Below, one piece after another: positions 43,020 to 51,958 of a DNA stretch of 55,865 bases. How positions within the stretch are numbered: position 1 is the stretch's first letter; every line of letters begins with the position of its first letter. The DNA lies in the NCBI GenBank assembly GCA_964558325.1, contig CAZLCX010000012.1, forward strand, positions 1-55,865. The letters run 5' to 3'. The translations under genes and the position numbers were made by a program. Origin of the DNA: Halonatronomonas sp964558325. Its GTDB lineage: Bacteria > Bacillota > Halanaerobiia > Halanaerobiales > Halarsenatibacteraceae. Under the pieces are notes generated by a model that was given only the letters and a program-made list of their open reading frames with translations, was not told the origin of the DNA and ran no database searches.

Positions 43020-44475
43020 TTGGATTCACTCTTTTTGAGTTGTCATTATTTTTATTATTGATATATTTCTCAAGCATTTTTTTTGCTATTTTGCTATTTA
43101 TTACTGTGCCTGGTCCCCCAATACAGCCATCCTGACAGCCCATACCTTCAAGAAAACTAATTTTATTTCCTGGTTTATATTTTTTTAAAAATTCACTGCA
43201 TTCTTCTAGTCCAGCAGCTACCTGAAAATTGATTTGAGATTTCTTAGATTCAGGAATTTCACTGTTGATAGCTGCAGCAACCGCACCGCTTGTGGGAAAG
43301 GAGCGGGCTTGATCAGAAATAGAATCATTAAATTCTTTCAGGGGGTTCAATTTTTCCAGATTTATCTCCCAGGCTACCATCATACAGAGAAGTTCCTCAA
43401 AGGTAAGGACCTCATCAACAGAATTATGATTAACAGCCTCAGCCTTTTTGGCCAGACAGGGGCCAATAAATACTGTCTTTGCTTCTGGGCTCTGTCTTTT
43501 GATACTGGCAGCACTAACTTCCATAGGAGAGGTCAGTGAAGATATATTTTTAGAAAATTCAGGATGACTTTTTGTTATCAGTTCAGTAAAAGCGGGGCAG
43601 CAGGAACTTGTCATCAGACTGGCGTCAGTTTCTTTTAGTTCTAGAATTTCCCGGGCTTCTTCTTTCATGACTTTCTCAGCACCCTCTGCAACTTCTATTA
43701 CCTGATCAAATCCCATTATCTTTAAGGCAGTCTTTATAATGGCAGAGTCAATATTATAGCCAAACTGACCAGGAAAAGAAGGGGCCAGCAAAGCCACTGT
43801 TTTCTGGTTATGGTCTAATAGACTATTAGTGACCTGGATTATTCTATTTTTGTCGCCAATTGCGCCAAAGGGACAGCCTCGGATACAGTGGCCGCAGTTT
43901 ACACAGAAATCCTTATCAATAGTTGCCTGCCGGTTAGAATCTGAACTGATAGCTCCAGTGGCACAGGCTTTAACACAGGGTCTGATATTTTCATTAATAG
44001 CCCCAAAGGGGCAGACATCTTTACAGCGGGAACATTCAATACATTTTTCCTGGTCTATATAGGCTTTATTACTGATTATATAGATAGCGTCTTTAGGACA
44101 GGCGTTTAGACAGCGATGAGCGGCACAATTCCGGCAGGTATCAGTTACTATATACTTATCGATAGGACAGCTGTCGCAGGCCAGATTTAATACGTTAATA
44201 ACATTCTCATCCAAAGGAATTTGATCAACTATTTCAGCTAATTGAGATATAGGAGTATCATCTTCAATATCAAATCCTAGAGCAAGCTTTATTCTTTCTT
44301 TTAAGATCGCTCTTTCTTTATACTGACAGCAGCGATAACGGGGTGTGTCATCTCTAATTAGTTTATAAATAAGTTTTTCAGCGTCCTGCAATTTATTTTG
44401 TCTGGCCAGGCTAACTAATTCAATATATAATTTTCTTTTTAATTTTACCAGTTCTGAAACAGTTTGATCTAGCAT
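43006..44475 (-). CDS. [FeFe] hydrogenase, group B-like
   Basis: 489 residues. A helical N-terminal domain, then a cysteine-rich region with several [4Fe-4S] motifs (C-R-N-C-A-A-H-R-C-L-N-A-C-P, C-I-E-C-S-R-C-K-D-V-C-P, C-V-K-A-C, C-V-N-C-G-H-C-I-R-G-C-P), then the H-cluster: T-S-S-C-C-P-A-F (L1; group B has Ala where group A has Gly), G-P-C-L-A-K-K (L2) and G-M-G-C-Q-D-G-C-I-G-G-P-G (L3). All four cluster cysteines are present. Group B enzymes are common in anaerobes, often next to sensory hydrogenases, and their physiology is poorly known. Gene lies 1 bp after the ferredoxin gene; GGGAGG supports ATG 44475. Confidence 0.92.
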   Translation of the reverse strand: MLDQTVSELVKLKRKLYIELVSLARQNKLQDAEKLIYKLIRDDTPRYRCCQYKERAILKERIKLALGFDIEDDTPISQLAEIVDQIPLDENVINVLNLACDSCPIDKYIVTDTCRNCAAHRCLNACPKDAIYIISNKAYIDQEKCIECSRCKDVCPFGAINENIRPCVKACATGAISSDSNRQATIDKDFCVNCGHCIRGCPFGAIGDKNRIIQVTNSLLDHNQKTVALLAPSFPGQFGYNIDSAIIKTALKIMGFDQVIEVAEGAEKVMKEEAREILELKETDASLMTSSCCPAFTELITKSHPEFSKNISSLTSPMEVSAASIKRQSPEAKTVFIGPCLAKKAEAVNHNSVDEVLTFEELLCMMVAWEINLEKLNPLKEFNDSISDQARSFPTSGAVAAAINSEIPESKKSQINFQVAAGLEECSEFLKKYKPGNKISFLEGMGCQDGCIGGPGTVINSKIAKKMLEKYINNKNNDNSKRVNPIAKF

Positions 44476-44733
44476 TTAAAATTCCTCCCTGTCCAGGAAT
44501 TGATCAAGAATATTTTTGAGTCTATCCGGGGTCACATTTTCAAAAACTTTGTCTTTTACCTTTATTACAGGGGCCTGACTGCAATGGTTATCAATACAAT
44601 GACTGGCTTTAAAGATAAATTTGCTCCTGTATTTAAAAGGCAGCCATTCTAATTCTTCGATCAGACTCTGGCCTCCCATCAGGAAACAGGGGGTGCCGAT
44701 ACAGATTTCTACCTGGATTCTGTTATCTATCAT
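44476..44733 (-). CDS. Thioredoxin-like [2Fe-2S] ferredoxin (NuoE C-terminal-like), second copy
   Basis: 85 residues, a NuoE-like thioredoxin-fold ferredoxin alone: C-I-G-T-P-C-F-L-M-G with two ligands and a second pair in K-A-S-H-C-I-D-N-H-C-S-Q-A-P. It probably passes electrons to or from the hydrogenase encoded 1 bp downstream. It resembles the one at 47572 in layout. Ribosome binding site GGAGG before ATG 44733. Confidence 0.88.
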   Translation of the reverse strand: MIDNRIQVEICIGTPCFLMGGQSLIEELEWLPFKYRSKFIFKASHCIDNHCSQAPVIKVKDKVFENVTPDRLKNILDQFLDREEF

Positions 44734-44749
44734 AAGTATCTTCCTCCAT

Positions 44750-45901
44750 TTAATACCATTCTATTTTTACTTTTTTATTTAAACGTTTTAAGTTATTGGC
44801 GATACGATCGACTATCTGGCTTCTTATACCAAGCTCTAATGGTAAATTTAAGCTCTGGTGGGATTCATTCATAGACCTGCCTACAATTAAATTGATTCTG
44901 TCACTATTTAAGAGCATCTGCATGAGACAGGATGCTCCGTCATTGCCTTTAGGAAACATCTCTCCCTGCTTGTAATCCCTTAAATAATCGAGAACTTTAT
45001 TTAAAGTTAAGAGACCATCTGTTACCATATCTATGCCTTCTATATGTCCAATTGGTGGGACGGCTTTATCAAAATATCCAAGCTCACATTTTAATTCCTG
45101 GCCCAGTTCTCTTGCGGCTATCTGGGCTGTAGTCCCTCCACAGATGGCTTTTTTGCCAGAGGTATTGATTAATTTATTAACGACTATTTTATCATCTTCT
45201 TCTTTTTGAGGAGGACCTGTCAGGATTGTTAATTTCCGCTGTTTTCTAAATTGAATTCCAATCAGAGTAATATCATCGGCTGGGTTTCCAAAATAATAAG
45301 CCCTGCAGATATTTAACATATGTTCAATTATATATTCCATATTTTTGTTTCTTTTCGATAACTCTTCAAGATGGCTGGCTGTTCCCTCCCAGCCAAGCCC
45401 GAAATCAAGGAGACCACCTATGCCTGCATGAACAACTCCATCGCTGGCAAGAAAGATTCTATCATTGAGCCCCATTTTAAAATTTGATTCATAGATAGTC
45501 TTGCCTCTGATATTAATTTTATTTTTATCAATTTTTTTAATCATGTCATTTCTGTAATAGAAGGCAAAAGGGGTATCCATTTCAATTAGACGGACATTAC
45601 CGTCCTCATTAATAATTAAGACAGCCAGAGTTGAATAGGCTATCCCTCTTGTTTCGCAGATCGGCAGGGTATCAATAATAGTTTCAATAATTTCTTTAAG
45701 TGGGAGATCTTTATTAAAGAGCCCGATTGCTATTTTTGAGGTTAAGGTGGCCAGAATATTTGCTTTAATGCCGCTTCCTAACCCATCTGAAAGGACAATG
45801 ATAGTTGAGCCATTCTGCTTTAAAATTTCAACATGATCGCCACAGACTTCCTCGTTTTTCCCAGGAATATTTTTATAAAATTCTTCAATGACATATTCCA
45901 T
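44750..45901 (-). CDS. SpoIIE/PP2C-type serine phosphatase
   Basis: 383 residues. A SpoIIE-type PP2C core with metal-binding aspartates: V-L-S-D-G-L-G-S-G, F-L-A-S-D-G-V and P-A-D-D-I-T-L-I-G-I. The C-terminal part (about 225-383) is additional and unassigned, starting I-L-T-G-P-P. Such phosphatases dephosphorylate Ser/Thr of partner proteins, often anti-anti-sigma factors. It begins 1 bp after the stop of the PAS-containing sensory hydrogenase gene, so it is the likely output of that sensor. GGAGG precedes ATG 45901. Confidence 0.92.
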   Translation of the reverse strand: MEYVIEEFYKNIPGKNEEVCGDHVEILKQNGSTIIVLSDGLGSGIKANILATLTSKIAIGLFNKDLPLKEIIETIIDTLPICETRGIAYSTLAVLIINEDGNVRLIEMDTPFAFYYRNDMIKKIDKNKINIRGKTIYESNFKMGLNDRIFLASDGVVHAGIGGLLDFGLGWEGTASHLEELSKRNKNMEYIIEHMLNICRAYYFGNPADDITLIGIQFRKQRKLTILTGPPQKEEDDKIVVNKLINTSGKKAICGGTTAQIAARELGQELKCELGYFDKAVPPIGHIEGIDMVTDGLLTLNKVLDYLRDYKQGEMFPKGNDGASCLMQMLLNSDRINLIVGRSMNESHQSLNLPLELGIRSQIVDRIANNLKRLNKKVKIEWY

Positions 45902-45902
45902 T

Positions 45903-47588
45903 TTAGTCTTCCTCCTGGATTAATCTGGTTAGGTCATATAATGCAGATTTTGTTTCTACAGTTGTTTCTCCAAGGAGGCTGGCAATTTGCTGGACTATTT
46001 TCATCTGTTTATGAACAACGTCCTCAGCTTTTTCTGCTGCCATCTGTTTCATTTCTTTAACTTGCTGCTGTCTTTTTTTCTTCTCTGTGATATCTGCAAA
46101 GATTCCGACTATTACTTCATGTTCTTCAATCGGGAAAATATTCTGCTCTGTTACCAGACCATACTTTTCATAGGCAACTTCCTGTTTCCGGATTTTCTTT
46201 TTTCCTTTCCAGGCTTTCTGAAATAACTCAGGATCGATGTATCTATAAAGAGATCTCCCGGTAGCTGAGCTATCTCTGTGATTGAATAGCTTTTCAGCTA
46301 CTGGATTAAATTCCTGGACAATCATTTTTGGGTCTACAACTATAATTGCATTATGGGATGACTGGAAAATAATATTTGAAAGGGATTCGGCCTTTTTTTT
46401 CATATAAGGGATACACATTTCAGCTTCGGCCAGGCCCTGATAGATGGCGATGGCCTTTTCTCTACAGGTATTATAGCCACAACCGCCACAGTTTGTTTCA
46501 TCTTTTTCACTGTATTTACCGATGCTTTTTAATATTTCCTGGATTTCTGACTCAGCTGGTTCAGGATATTTGATCTTTTTATTAGTATAATTACGATTTA
46601 ATTGATTTGATTTAAGGTTATATTCTAGCCTGGTATCTCTATTAGGTCTTTTTCTAAATATATTTTTGATAACCTGTTTTCTTTTGGCAATGCTGTTTTC
46701 TTTAGAGATAAAGGGGCCGTTAATACAACCACCCTGACAGATTAATAGTTCAATGAAGCTGGCATTGAGGCTATTTGTTTTTAAATCCTCTAAAATAGAG
46801 ATACATTCATCTATACCAGAGCCATAAATTGCCTTATCATCATGACTAAAGCCAGTAGCATTAACTGCTCCTTTTTCTACAGGATAAGCCACTGCTTTAC
46901 CCTGGGAATACTCGTCTAATTTCCTAGGGGGGCTAGAAAAGGAGCTGGATTCCTTTAAGATTTTATCTAATTGCTGAAAAGTTAAGATATAATCTATATT
47001 AGAATTACCATTTAGAGCTTCATCAATTTTAGCCAGACAGGGGCCGGCAAAGATAACCTTTATATCCTGTCCATATTTTTCCTTTAAGAATAGGGCATGG
47101 ATTAAAGCCGGTGATAAAAGAGAAGAGAGGTTAGGGATTAATTCAGGATAATGTTTCTCGATTAAATTAACGACTCCAGGACAGCTGCCTGAGATAACCG
47201 GTAGCTCGGCAGCCAGGACCTCCTGACTTAGGATAGGGGATAAGATTTCTGCACCCTGGGCAGTTTCTGCAATAATATCAAATCCGGCTTTGCTTAGGGC
47301 CCCGGCCAGTTCTTCAGGAGTTTTGTCAGGATAATTGGCATAAAAAGAAGGAGCAAGAGATAGTGCCGTTCTCCTGCTACCTGTTAATAAGTTTTTAATT
47401 ATTTGAGTTTGATCCTGGGGAAGAGGTGCACCCTGGGGACAGACAGTAATGCAGCGTCCACAGTAAATGCAATAATCTGTATTAGTCCAGGCCTGCTCAT
47501 TTTCAACTCCAACTGCGTTAATTGAGCATTCTCTGATACAGCGATGGCAGTCCTGGCAGATTGCATTCTGGTCAATTAAAACTTCCAT
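45903..47588 (-). CDS. hydS: Sensory [FeFe] hydrogenase HydS-like with [4Fe-4S] and PAS domains
   Basis: About 561 residues. Two [4Fe-4S] motifs at the N-terminus (C-Q-D-C-H-R-C-I-R-E-C and C-I-Y-C-G-R-C-I-T-V-C-P), then a shortened H-cluster domain: G-S-C-P-G-V (L1), A-G-P-C-L-A-K-I (L2), I-C-Q-G-G-C-I-N-G-P (L3); a further cluster motif C-G-G-C-G-Y-N-T-C ... M-C; a PAS domain (about 415-520); and a coiled coil to the end. These features define the group C sensors thought to detect H2. ATG 47588 lies 8 nt after GGAAGG; an in-frame GTG overlaps the site. Overlaps the ferredoxin gene by 17 bp. Confidence 0.9.
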   Translation of the reverse strand: MEVLIDQNAICQDCHRCIRECSINAVGVENEQAWTNTDYCIYCGRCITVCPQGAPLPQDQTQIIKNLLTGSRRTALSLAPSFYANYPDKTPEELAGALSKAGFDIIAETAQGAEILSPILSQEVLAAELPVISGSCPGVVNLIEKHYPELIPNLSSLLSPALIHALFLKEKYGQDIKVIFAGPCLAKIDEALNGNSNIDYILTFQQLDKILKESSSFSSPPRKLDEYSQGKAVAYPVEKGAVNATGFSHDDKAIYGSGIDECISILEDLKTNSLNASFIELLICQGGCINGPFISKENSIAKRKQVIKNIFRKRPNRDTRLEYNLKSNQLNRNYTNKKIKYPEPAESEIQEILKSIGKYSEKDETNCGGCGYNTCREKAIAIYQGLAEAEMCIPYMKKKAESLSNIIFQSSHNAIIVVDPKMIVQEFNPVAEKLFNHRDSSATGRSLYRYIDPELFQKAWKGKKKIRKQEVAYEKYGLVTEQNIFPIEEHEVIVGIFADITEKKKRQQQVKEMKQMAAEKAEDVVHKQMKIVQQIASLLGETTVETKSALYDLTRLIQEED

Positions 47589-47835
47589 TACTATCACCTT
47601 CCACTAAATATTCTTTAAATTTATCTGCAGCATTGGCTGGATTGACTCCAGTTATTATTTTCCCATCGATATTAACTGCCACACCGTTTGTACAGTGTTC
47701 CTGACAGAAACTAGCTTTAAGATGGACTTTATCATTAAGCTCATATTTTTTGTGTAATCTTTTAAAGGTATTGACAACATCGGCTGCCCCCTTAAGGTGA
47801 CAGCTACTTCCTACACAGATACTAACTTCAATCAT
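47572..47835 (-). CDS. Thioredoxin-like [2Fe-2S] ferredoxin (NuoE C-terminal-like), first copy
   Basis: 87 residues. C-V-G-S-S-C-H-L-K-G and F-C-Q-E-H-C-T-N-G-V supply four cysteines of a NuoE-type [2Fe-2S] site. First gene of the sensor operon and probable electron partner of HydS. GGGAGG precedes ATG 47835. Confidence 0.9.
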   Translation of the reverse strand: MIEVSICVGSSCHLKGAADVVNTFKRLHKKYELNDKVHLKASFCQEHCTNGVAVNIDGKIITGVNPANAADKFKEYLVEGDSNGSFN

Positions 47836-47903
47836 TGGAAAGCCTCCCTGGAAAAAGATTGGATTAGTTTGTGATAATTATTACTTTCACAGCGATTGAT
47901 TAT

Positions 47904-47932
47904 ATTTTAGCTAAAAATAGAAAGTATGTCAA
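47904..47932 (-). promoter_or_regulatory. Promoter of the hydrogenase-sensor operon
   Basis: Minus strand: TTGACA (47932-47927), 17-bp spacer, TAAAAT (47909-47904). Start point expected near 47897, about 60 nt before the first ATG. It is set back-to-back with the rbs promoter. Confidence 0.65.
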
Positions 47933-47951
47933 GGGAAATCGAAATTATTGC

Positions 47952-47980
47952 TTGAAATAATATTTTGAATATTATATAAT
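47952..47980 (+). promoter_or_regulatory. Promoter of the ribose operon
   Basis: TTGAAA (47952-47957), 17-bp spacer, TATAAT (47975-47980). The LacI-type operator begins 8 bp downstream, covering the start point. Confidence 0.8.
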
Positions 47981-47987
47981 ATTAATT

Positions 47988-48011
47988 GAAAACGTTACCG
48001 GTAACCTTTTC
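47988..48011. promoter_or_regulatory. LacI-family operator (probable RbsR site)
   Basis: A 24-bp palindrome with perfect core GTTACCGGTAAC (47994-48005), a C-C mismatch on each side, then AAAA and TTTT arms and a closing G-C. Its centre C-G step and size are typical of LacI-family sites. It overlaps the expected start point of the rbs promoter, so the regulator encoded next probably represses its own operon until ribose binds. Confidence 0.8.
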
Positions 48012-48071
48012 AACAGGGTTAATAGATTAATACTGATTTTCCAGATAAATATATAATTCAAGGTGATTTTA

Positions 48072-49109
48072 ATGGCTATAGAAGAAAATATTACAATTAA
48101 AGATATTGCAAAAAAAAGTGGGGTTTCTGTCACCACTGTATCCAGAGTTTTAAATGAGAAGCCTGATGTCAATGATCAGACTAGAGCTAAAGTTTTAAAG
48201 ATTATTGAAGAATCCAATTACAGACCAAATGGAATGGCCAGGAGCTTGGTAATTAACCAGACTTATTCTATCGGGCTGATAATTCCTGATATCAATAATC
48301 CGTATTTTCCTGAGGTAGCCAGAGGTGTTGAGGACCAGGCCCAGGACAGTTCCTATTCTGTGATCTTTTCAAGTACTGATAATAAATTGGAAAGAGAGAA
48401 AGATGTTATTGATTTAATGCTCCATAAAAGGGTAGATGGTTTGATTGTTTCTCTCTCACTTGCCAATAGAAGTATTCTGGAAAGATTGGAAGCCAAAAAT
48501 ATTCCGGTTGTTCAACTTGACCGGAAAATACCAGATTCTATCTATCCGGCGGTAATGATTGATAATCAAAGATCTGCTTATAAGGCAGTCCAATTTTTAA
48601 TAGATCAAGGCTATTCTAATATTGCTCATATTACCGGTGATTTAAAGACTGTGCCAGGTCAGAGGCGAGAAGACGGTTACAGGAAGGCGATTTTAGATAA
48701 TAATTTACGACTTGATGAAGAATCAATTATTGAAGGGGATTTTAGCAAAAAATCTGGTTATAAAGCTATGGTTAAAATGATTGATGAGGGTAATTTACCT
48801 GAAGCTATTTTTGCAGCCAATGATTTGATGGCTATAGGAGTTCTGGAAGTTTGCAGGGAAAGAAATATTAAAGTGCCTGAGGATCTTGTTATAATCGGCC
48901 ATGATGATATTTCCATTGCCAACCTTGTTTACCCTTCTTTAACTACCATGGCTCAACCTAAATATAAATTAGGTAAAAAGGCAAGTCAGCTCTTGATTGA
49001 TCTTATTGAGATTAAGCAGAGAAAAGGGAGCCTGGAGGCTAAAGATTTTTTTGCTGACCAGGTTCTGGAGACAAGATTAATTAGAAGAGAGTCTTCTACC
49101 ACTAAATAA
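48072..49109 (+). CDS. rbsR: LacI-family transcriptional regulator, probable ribose repressor RbsR
   Basis: About 345 residues. N-terminal LacI helix-turn-helix (I-T-I-K-D-I-A-K-K-S-G-V-S-V-T-T-V-S-R-V-L-N) and a periplasmic-binding-protein-like effector domain (S-I-G-L-I-I-P-D-I-N-N-P-Y-F-P-E). It is the first gene of the operon, with its own operator 60 bp upstream. Start: ATG 48072 with AAGGTG 7 nt before. Confidence 0.88.
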   Translation: MAIEENITIKDIAKKSGVSVTTVSRVLNEKPDVNDQTRAKVLKIIEESNYRPNGMARSLVINQTYSIGLIIPDINNPYFPEVARGVEDQAQDSSYSVIFSSTDNKLEREKDVIDLMLHKRVDGLIVSLSLANRSILERLEAKNIPVVQLDRKIPDSIYPAVMIDNQRSAYKAVQFLIDQGYSNIAHITGDLKTVPGQRREDGYRKAILDNNLRLDEESIIEGDFSKKSGYKAMVKMIDEGNLPEAIFAANDLMAIGVLEVCRERNIKVPEDLVIIGHDDISIANLVYPSLTTMAQPKYKLGKKASQLLIDLIEIKQRKGSLEAKDFFADQVLETRLIRRESSTTK

Positions 49110-49149
49110 ACCGGGGATTTGAAAGTTTGTATCATTTAGGAGGGGCGTT

Positions 49150-50052
49150 ATGGCTGAGATAGTAATTATTGGTTCCATGAATATGGATTTTGTCGTTAAC
49201 TCTGCTAGATTACCTGAACCAGGCGAGACTATAACTGGAAAAAGCTTTGCCAGGCATCCTGGGGGAAAAGGTGCTAACCAGGCTGCGGCTGCAGGTCTTT
49301 TGGGAGTTAGACCGTTGTTTATCGGGGCCAGAGGCGATGATGATATCGGTCAGTCTCTTGAGGATAACTTGAATCATCAGGGTGTTGAGACCAGTTTGAT
49401 TACAGCTGATGCTGAGACTGGAACTGCCCACATTTTTGTGACTGATGATGGCGAGAATCATATAATAGTTATCCCTGGTGCCAATGGAACTTTGAATGCA
49501 GATGATATAGAGTCTGCAGCAGCTAAAATTGAAGAAGCTGAAATTCTATTACTGCAACTGGAAATTCCCCTTGAGGCTGTTGAGAAAGCTGCTGAACTGG
49601 CGGTTAAAGCAGGAGTAAAGGTGATTCTGGATCCTGCACCGGCCCAGGAATTGCCTGATGATTTACTGGCTAAGGTTGACTATTTATTGCCAAATAAGAC
49701 TGAGTTAGAAAGTCTGACTGGCTCAACTGGGATAGAAGAGGGCTGCAGGCAATTACTTGCTAAAGGAGTTAAGAATATTATTGTGACTCTAGGTGGAGAT
49801 GGTGCCCTGCTGATAAATTCTGCTGGCAGGAAAAGTTTTGCTGCCCCTGAAATTGAAGTTGTAGATACAACAGCGGCTGGTGATGCTCTGGCCGGTGCTC
49901 TGGCGTCTGCCTTAAATAGAGGTTTAAATCTTGAAGGAGCAATTAAAGAGGGGATTTATTACGGTTCGGCAGCAGTTACCCGGCCAGGGGCCCAGAGTTC
50001 ATTATTTACCAGAGAGGAATTTACTGAATTCTTAAGTTCCAGGTCTGAATAA
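49150..50052 (+). CDS. rbsK: Ribokinase
   Basis: 300 residues, PfkB family. N-terminal G-S-M-N-M-D-F-V and G-K-G-A-N-Q-A-A-A-A; C-terminal signature D-T-T-A-A-G-D-A-L-A-G with the catalytic Asp. Phosphorylates D-ribose to ribose-5-phosphate with ATP. AGGAGG at 49138 supports ATG 49150; rbsD follows 15 bp later. Confidence 0.95.
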   Translation: MAEIVIIGSMNMDFVVNSARLPEPGETITGKSFARHPGGKGANQAAAAGLLGVRPLFIGARGDDDIGQSLEDNLNHQGVETSLITADAETGTAHIFVTDDGENHIIVIPGANGTLNADDIESAAAKIEEAEILLLQLEIPLEAVEKAAELAVKAGVKVILDPAPAQELPDDLLAKVDYLLPNKTELESLTGSTGIEEGCRQLLAKGVKNIIVTLGGDGALLINSAGRKSFAAPEIEVVDTTAAGDALAGALASALNRGLNLEGAIKEGIYYGSAAVTRPGAQSSLFTREEFTEFLSSRSE

Positions 50053-50067
50053 GAGGAGGTCAGTGCA

Positions 50068-50466
50068 ATGAAAAGAGGAGAATTACTAAATAGTTATTTG
50101 AGCAGTCTGATTGCTGATTTAGGTCATAAAGATAAAATTGTAATTGCAGATGCCGGTCTGCCTGTGCCTGCTGGTGTTGAAAAGATTGATCTGGCGGTAA
50201 GCTGTGGCCTGCCTGGTTTTCTTGCCACCCTCCAGGCAGTCTTATCTGAATATCAGATTGAGGCAGGAATTATGGCTGAAGAGGTAAAATCTGAAAATCC
50301 GATGGTCTTAGATGAGACCCTGGCCATTCTGCCAGAGGCAATTGAACCAGAGTATGTCAGCCATGAAGATTTTAAAAGACTTACTGAAGATTGTAGGGCA
50401 GTAATTCGGACCGGTGAATGTTCACCCTATGCTAATATTATTTTAGTCTCCGGGGTGACATTTTGA
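50068..50466 (+). CDS. rbsD: D-ribose pyranase
   Basis: 132 residues, full length. M-K-R-G-E-L-L-N-S, L-G-H-K-D (catalytic His), A-D-A-G-L-P-V-P and the C-terminal R-T-G-E-C-S-P-Y-A-N-I-I-L match RbsD throughout. It interconverts ribopyranose and ribofuranose forms so that ribokinase can use the sugar. TGA and the rbsA ATG overlap by one base. Confidence 0.95.
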   Translation: MKRGELLNSYLSSLIADLGHKDKIVIADAGLPVPAGVEKIDLAVSCGLPGFLATLQAVLSEYQIEAGIMAEEVKSENPMVLDETLAILPEAIEPEYVSHEDFKRLTEDCRAVIRTGECSPYANIILVSGVTF

Positions 50467-51956
50467 TGGCAGATAAATTGTTAGAGATGAAAAATATAAG
50501 TAAGAGTTTTCCTGGTGTCCAGGCTCTTTCAGAGGTTGATTTTAGCATAGATAAGGGCGAGGTTCATGCTCTGGTTGGAGAAAATGGTGCCGGGAAATCG
50601 ACATTGATGAAAGTTCTAACCGGGATTCATCCTGATTATGAAAAAGGTCAAATAGTTTATAAAGGCAAAGAAGTTAGATTTAATAGTCCAGCAGAGGCTC
50701 AGAAGGCCGGGCTGGCGATAATTCATCAGGAATTGGAATTAATACCTGAGTTAACTGTTGCAGAAAATGTCTTCTTAGGCAGGGAGCCTGGCCGGGGCTG
50801 GATAGATAAGAAAAAACTTAAGGCCGATACTAAAAAGATTTTTGAGCAGATGGGTATTGAGATAGATATTAACAAAAAGGTTAAAAACCTAACTATTGGG
50901 AAACAGCAGATGGTTGAAATTGCTAAGGCGATTTCCCAGGATGCTGAGATTATTGCCATGGATGAACCGACTTCCTCACTTTCTCAACAGGAAGTTGAGA
51001 TACTTTTTGAGTTAATTCAGGATTTGCAAGAAGATGGGATTGGGATAATTTATATCTCCCACCACCTTAAGGAAATTTTTGAGATTTGCGACAGAGTAAC
51101 TGTTTTAAGAGATGGCAAAAAGGTTGAGGAACAGTTAGTTAGGGAAACTGATAGAGATGAGATTGTCAGGCAGATGGTTGGCCGGGATGTTGAAGATAGA
51201 TTCCCTGAATTTGACGTTAAAATCGGCGAACCGATTTTTGAGGTTAAGAATCTGTCAGTTCCAGGCCTTGTTTCTGATGTTTCCTTTCAGGTTAAAAAAG
51301 GTGAGATATTTGGGCTGGCAGGCCTGATGGGTGCCGGGAGGTCTGAGATTGCCAGAGCCATTTATGGTCTATATAAGAAAAGAAGCGGTGAAATCTATCT
51401 TGAAGGCAAAAAGTTAAATATTAATTCTCCTGGTGATGCAATAGCCAATGGAATTTATTATCTGACTGAAGACAGGAAGGATGAGGGCCTGATTCCAGAA
51501 TTATCAGTTAGTGATAATATGAGCCTATCGATCCTGGAACAGCTTACCTTTGTTAAAGGGGTAATTTCTAAGCGGCAGGAAAAGAGTCTGGTTAAAGATT
51601 TTATTTCGAAGTTAGATGTAAGAACTCCTGGACCCTGGCAGTTGGTCAAGAATTTAAGTGGAGGAAATCAACAGAAGGTTGTCTTAGGTAGAGTATTATC
51701 GACTGATCCAAAAGTTATTATCATGGATGAACCAACCAGAGGAATCGATGTTGGAGCCAAACATGAGATATATAAATTAATGAAAGATCTGGCTGCTGAT
51801 GGAGTTACAATTATCTTTATATCTTCTGAACTACCAGAGATTTTGAATTTAACTTCCAGAGTCGGTGTTATTTATAAGGGTAAGTTACAGGGAATAATAG
51901 ATAGCAGTGATGCAACCCAGGAAAACATAATGAATCTGGCGACAGGAGGTAATTGA
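50466..51956 (+). CDS. rbsA: Ribose ABC transporter ATPase
   Basis: About 496 residues with two ABC domains. First: G-E-N-G-A-G-K-S-T Walker A, M-D-E-P-T-S-S-L Walker B. Second: G-L-M-G-A-G-R-S-E (the variant Walker A usual for RbsA), L-S-G-G-N-Q-Q-K-V signature and M-D-E-P-T-R-G-I-D. It powers ribose uptake through RbsC. ATG 50466 is preceded by GGGGTGA. Confidence 0.95.
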   Translation: MADKLLEMKNISKSFPGVQALSEVDFSIDKGEVHALVGENGAGKSTLMKVLTGIHPDYEKGQIVYKGKEVRFNSPAEAQKAGLAIIHQELELIPELTVAENVFLGREPGRGWIDKKKLKADTKKIFEQMGIEIDINKKVKNLTIGKQQMVEIAKAISQDAEIIAMDEPTSSLSQQEVEILFELIQDLQEDGIGIIYISHHLKEIFEICDRVTVLRDGKKVEEQLVRETDRDEIVRQMVGRDVEDRFPEFDVKIGEPIFEVKNLSVPGLVSDVSFQVKKGEIFGLAGLMGAGRSEIARAIYGLYKKRSGEIYLEGKKLNINSPGDAIANGIYYLTEDRKDEGLIPELSVSDNMSLSILEQLTFVKGVISKRQEKSLVKDFISKLDVRTPGPWQLVKNLSGGNQQKVVLGRVLSTDPKVIIMDEPTRGIDVGAKHEIYKLMKDLAADGVTIIFISSELPEILNLTSRVGVIYKGKLQGIIDSSDATQENIMNLATGGN

Positions 51957-51958
51957 TA

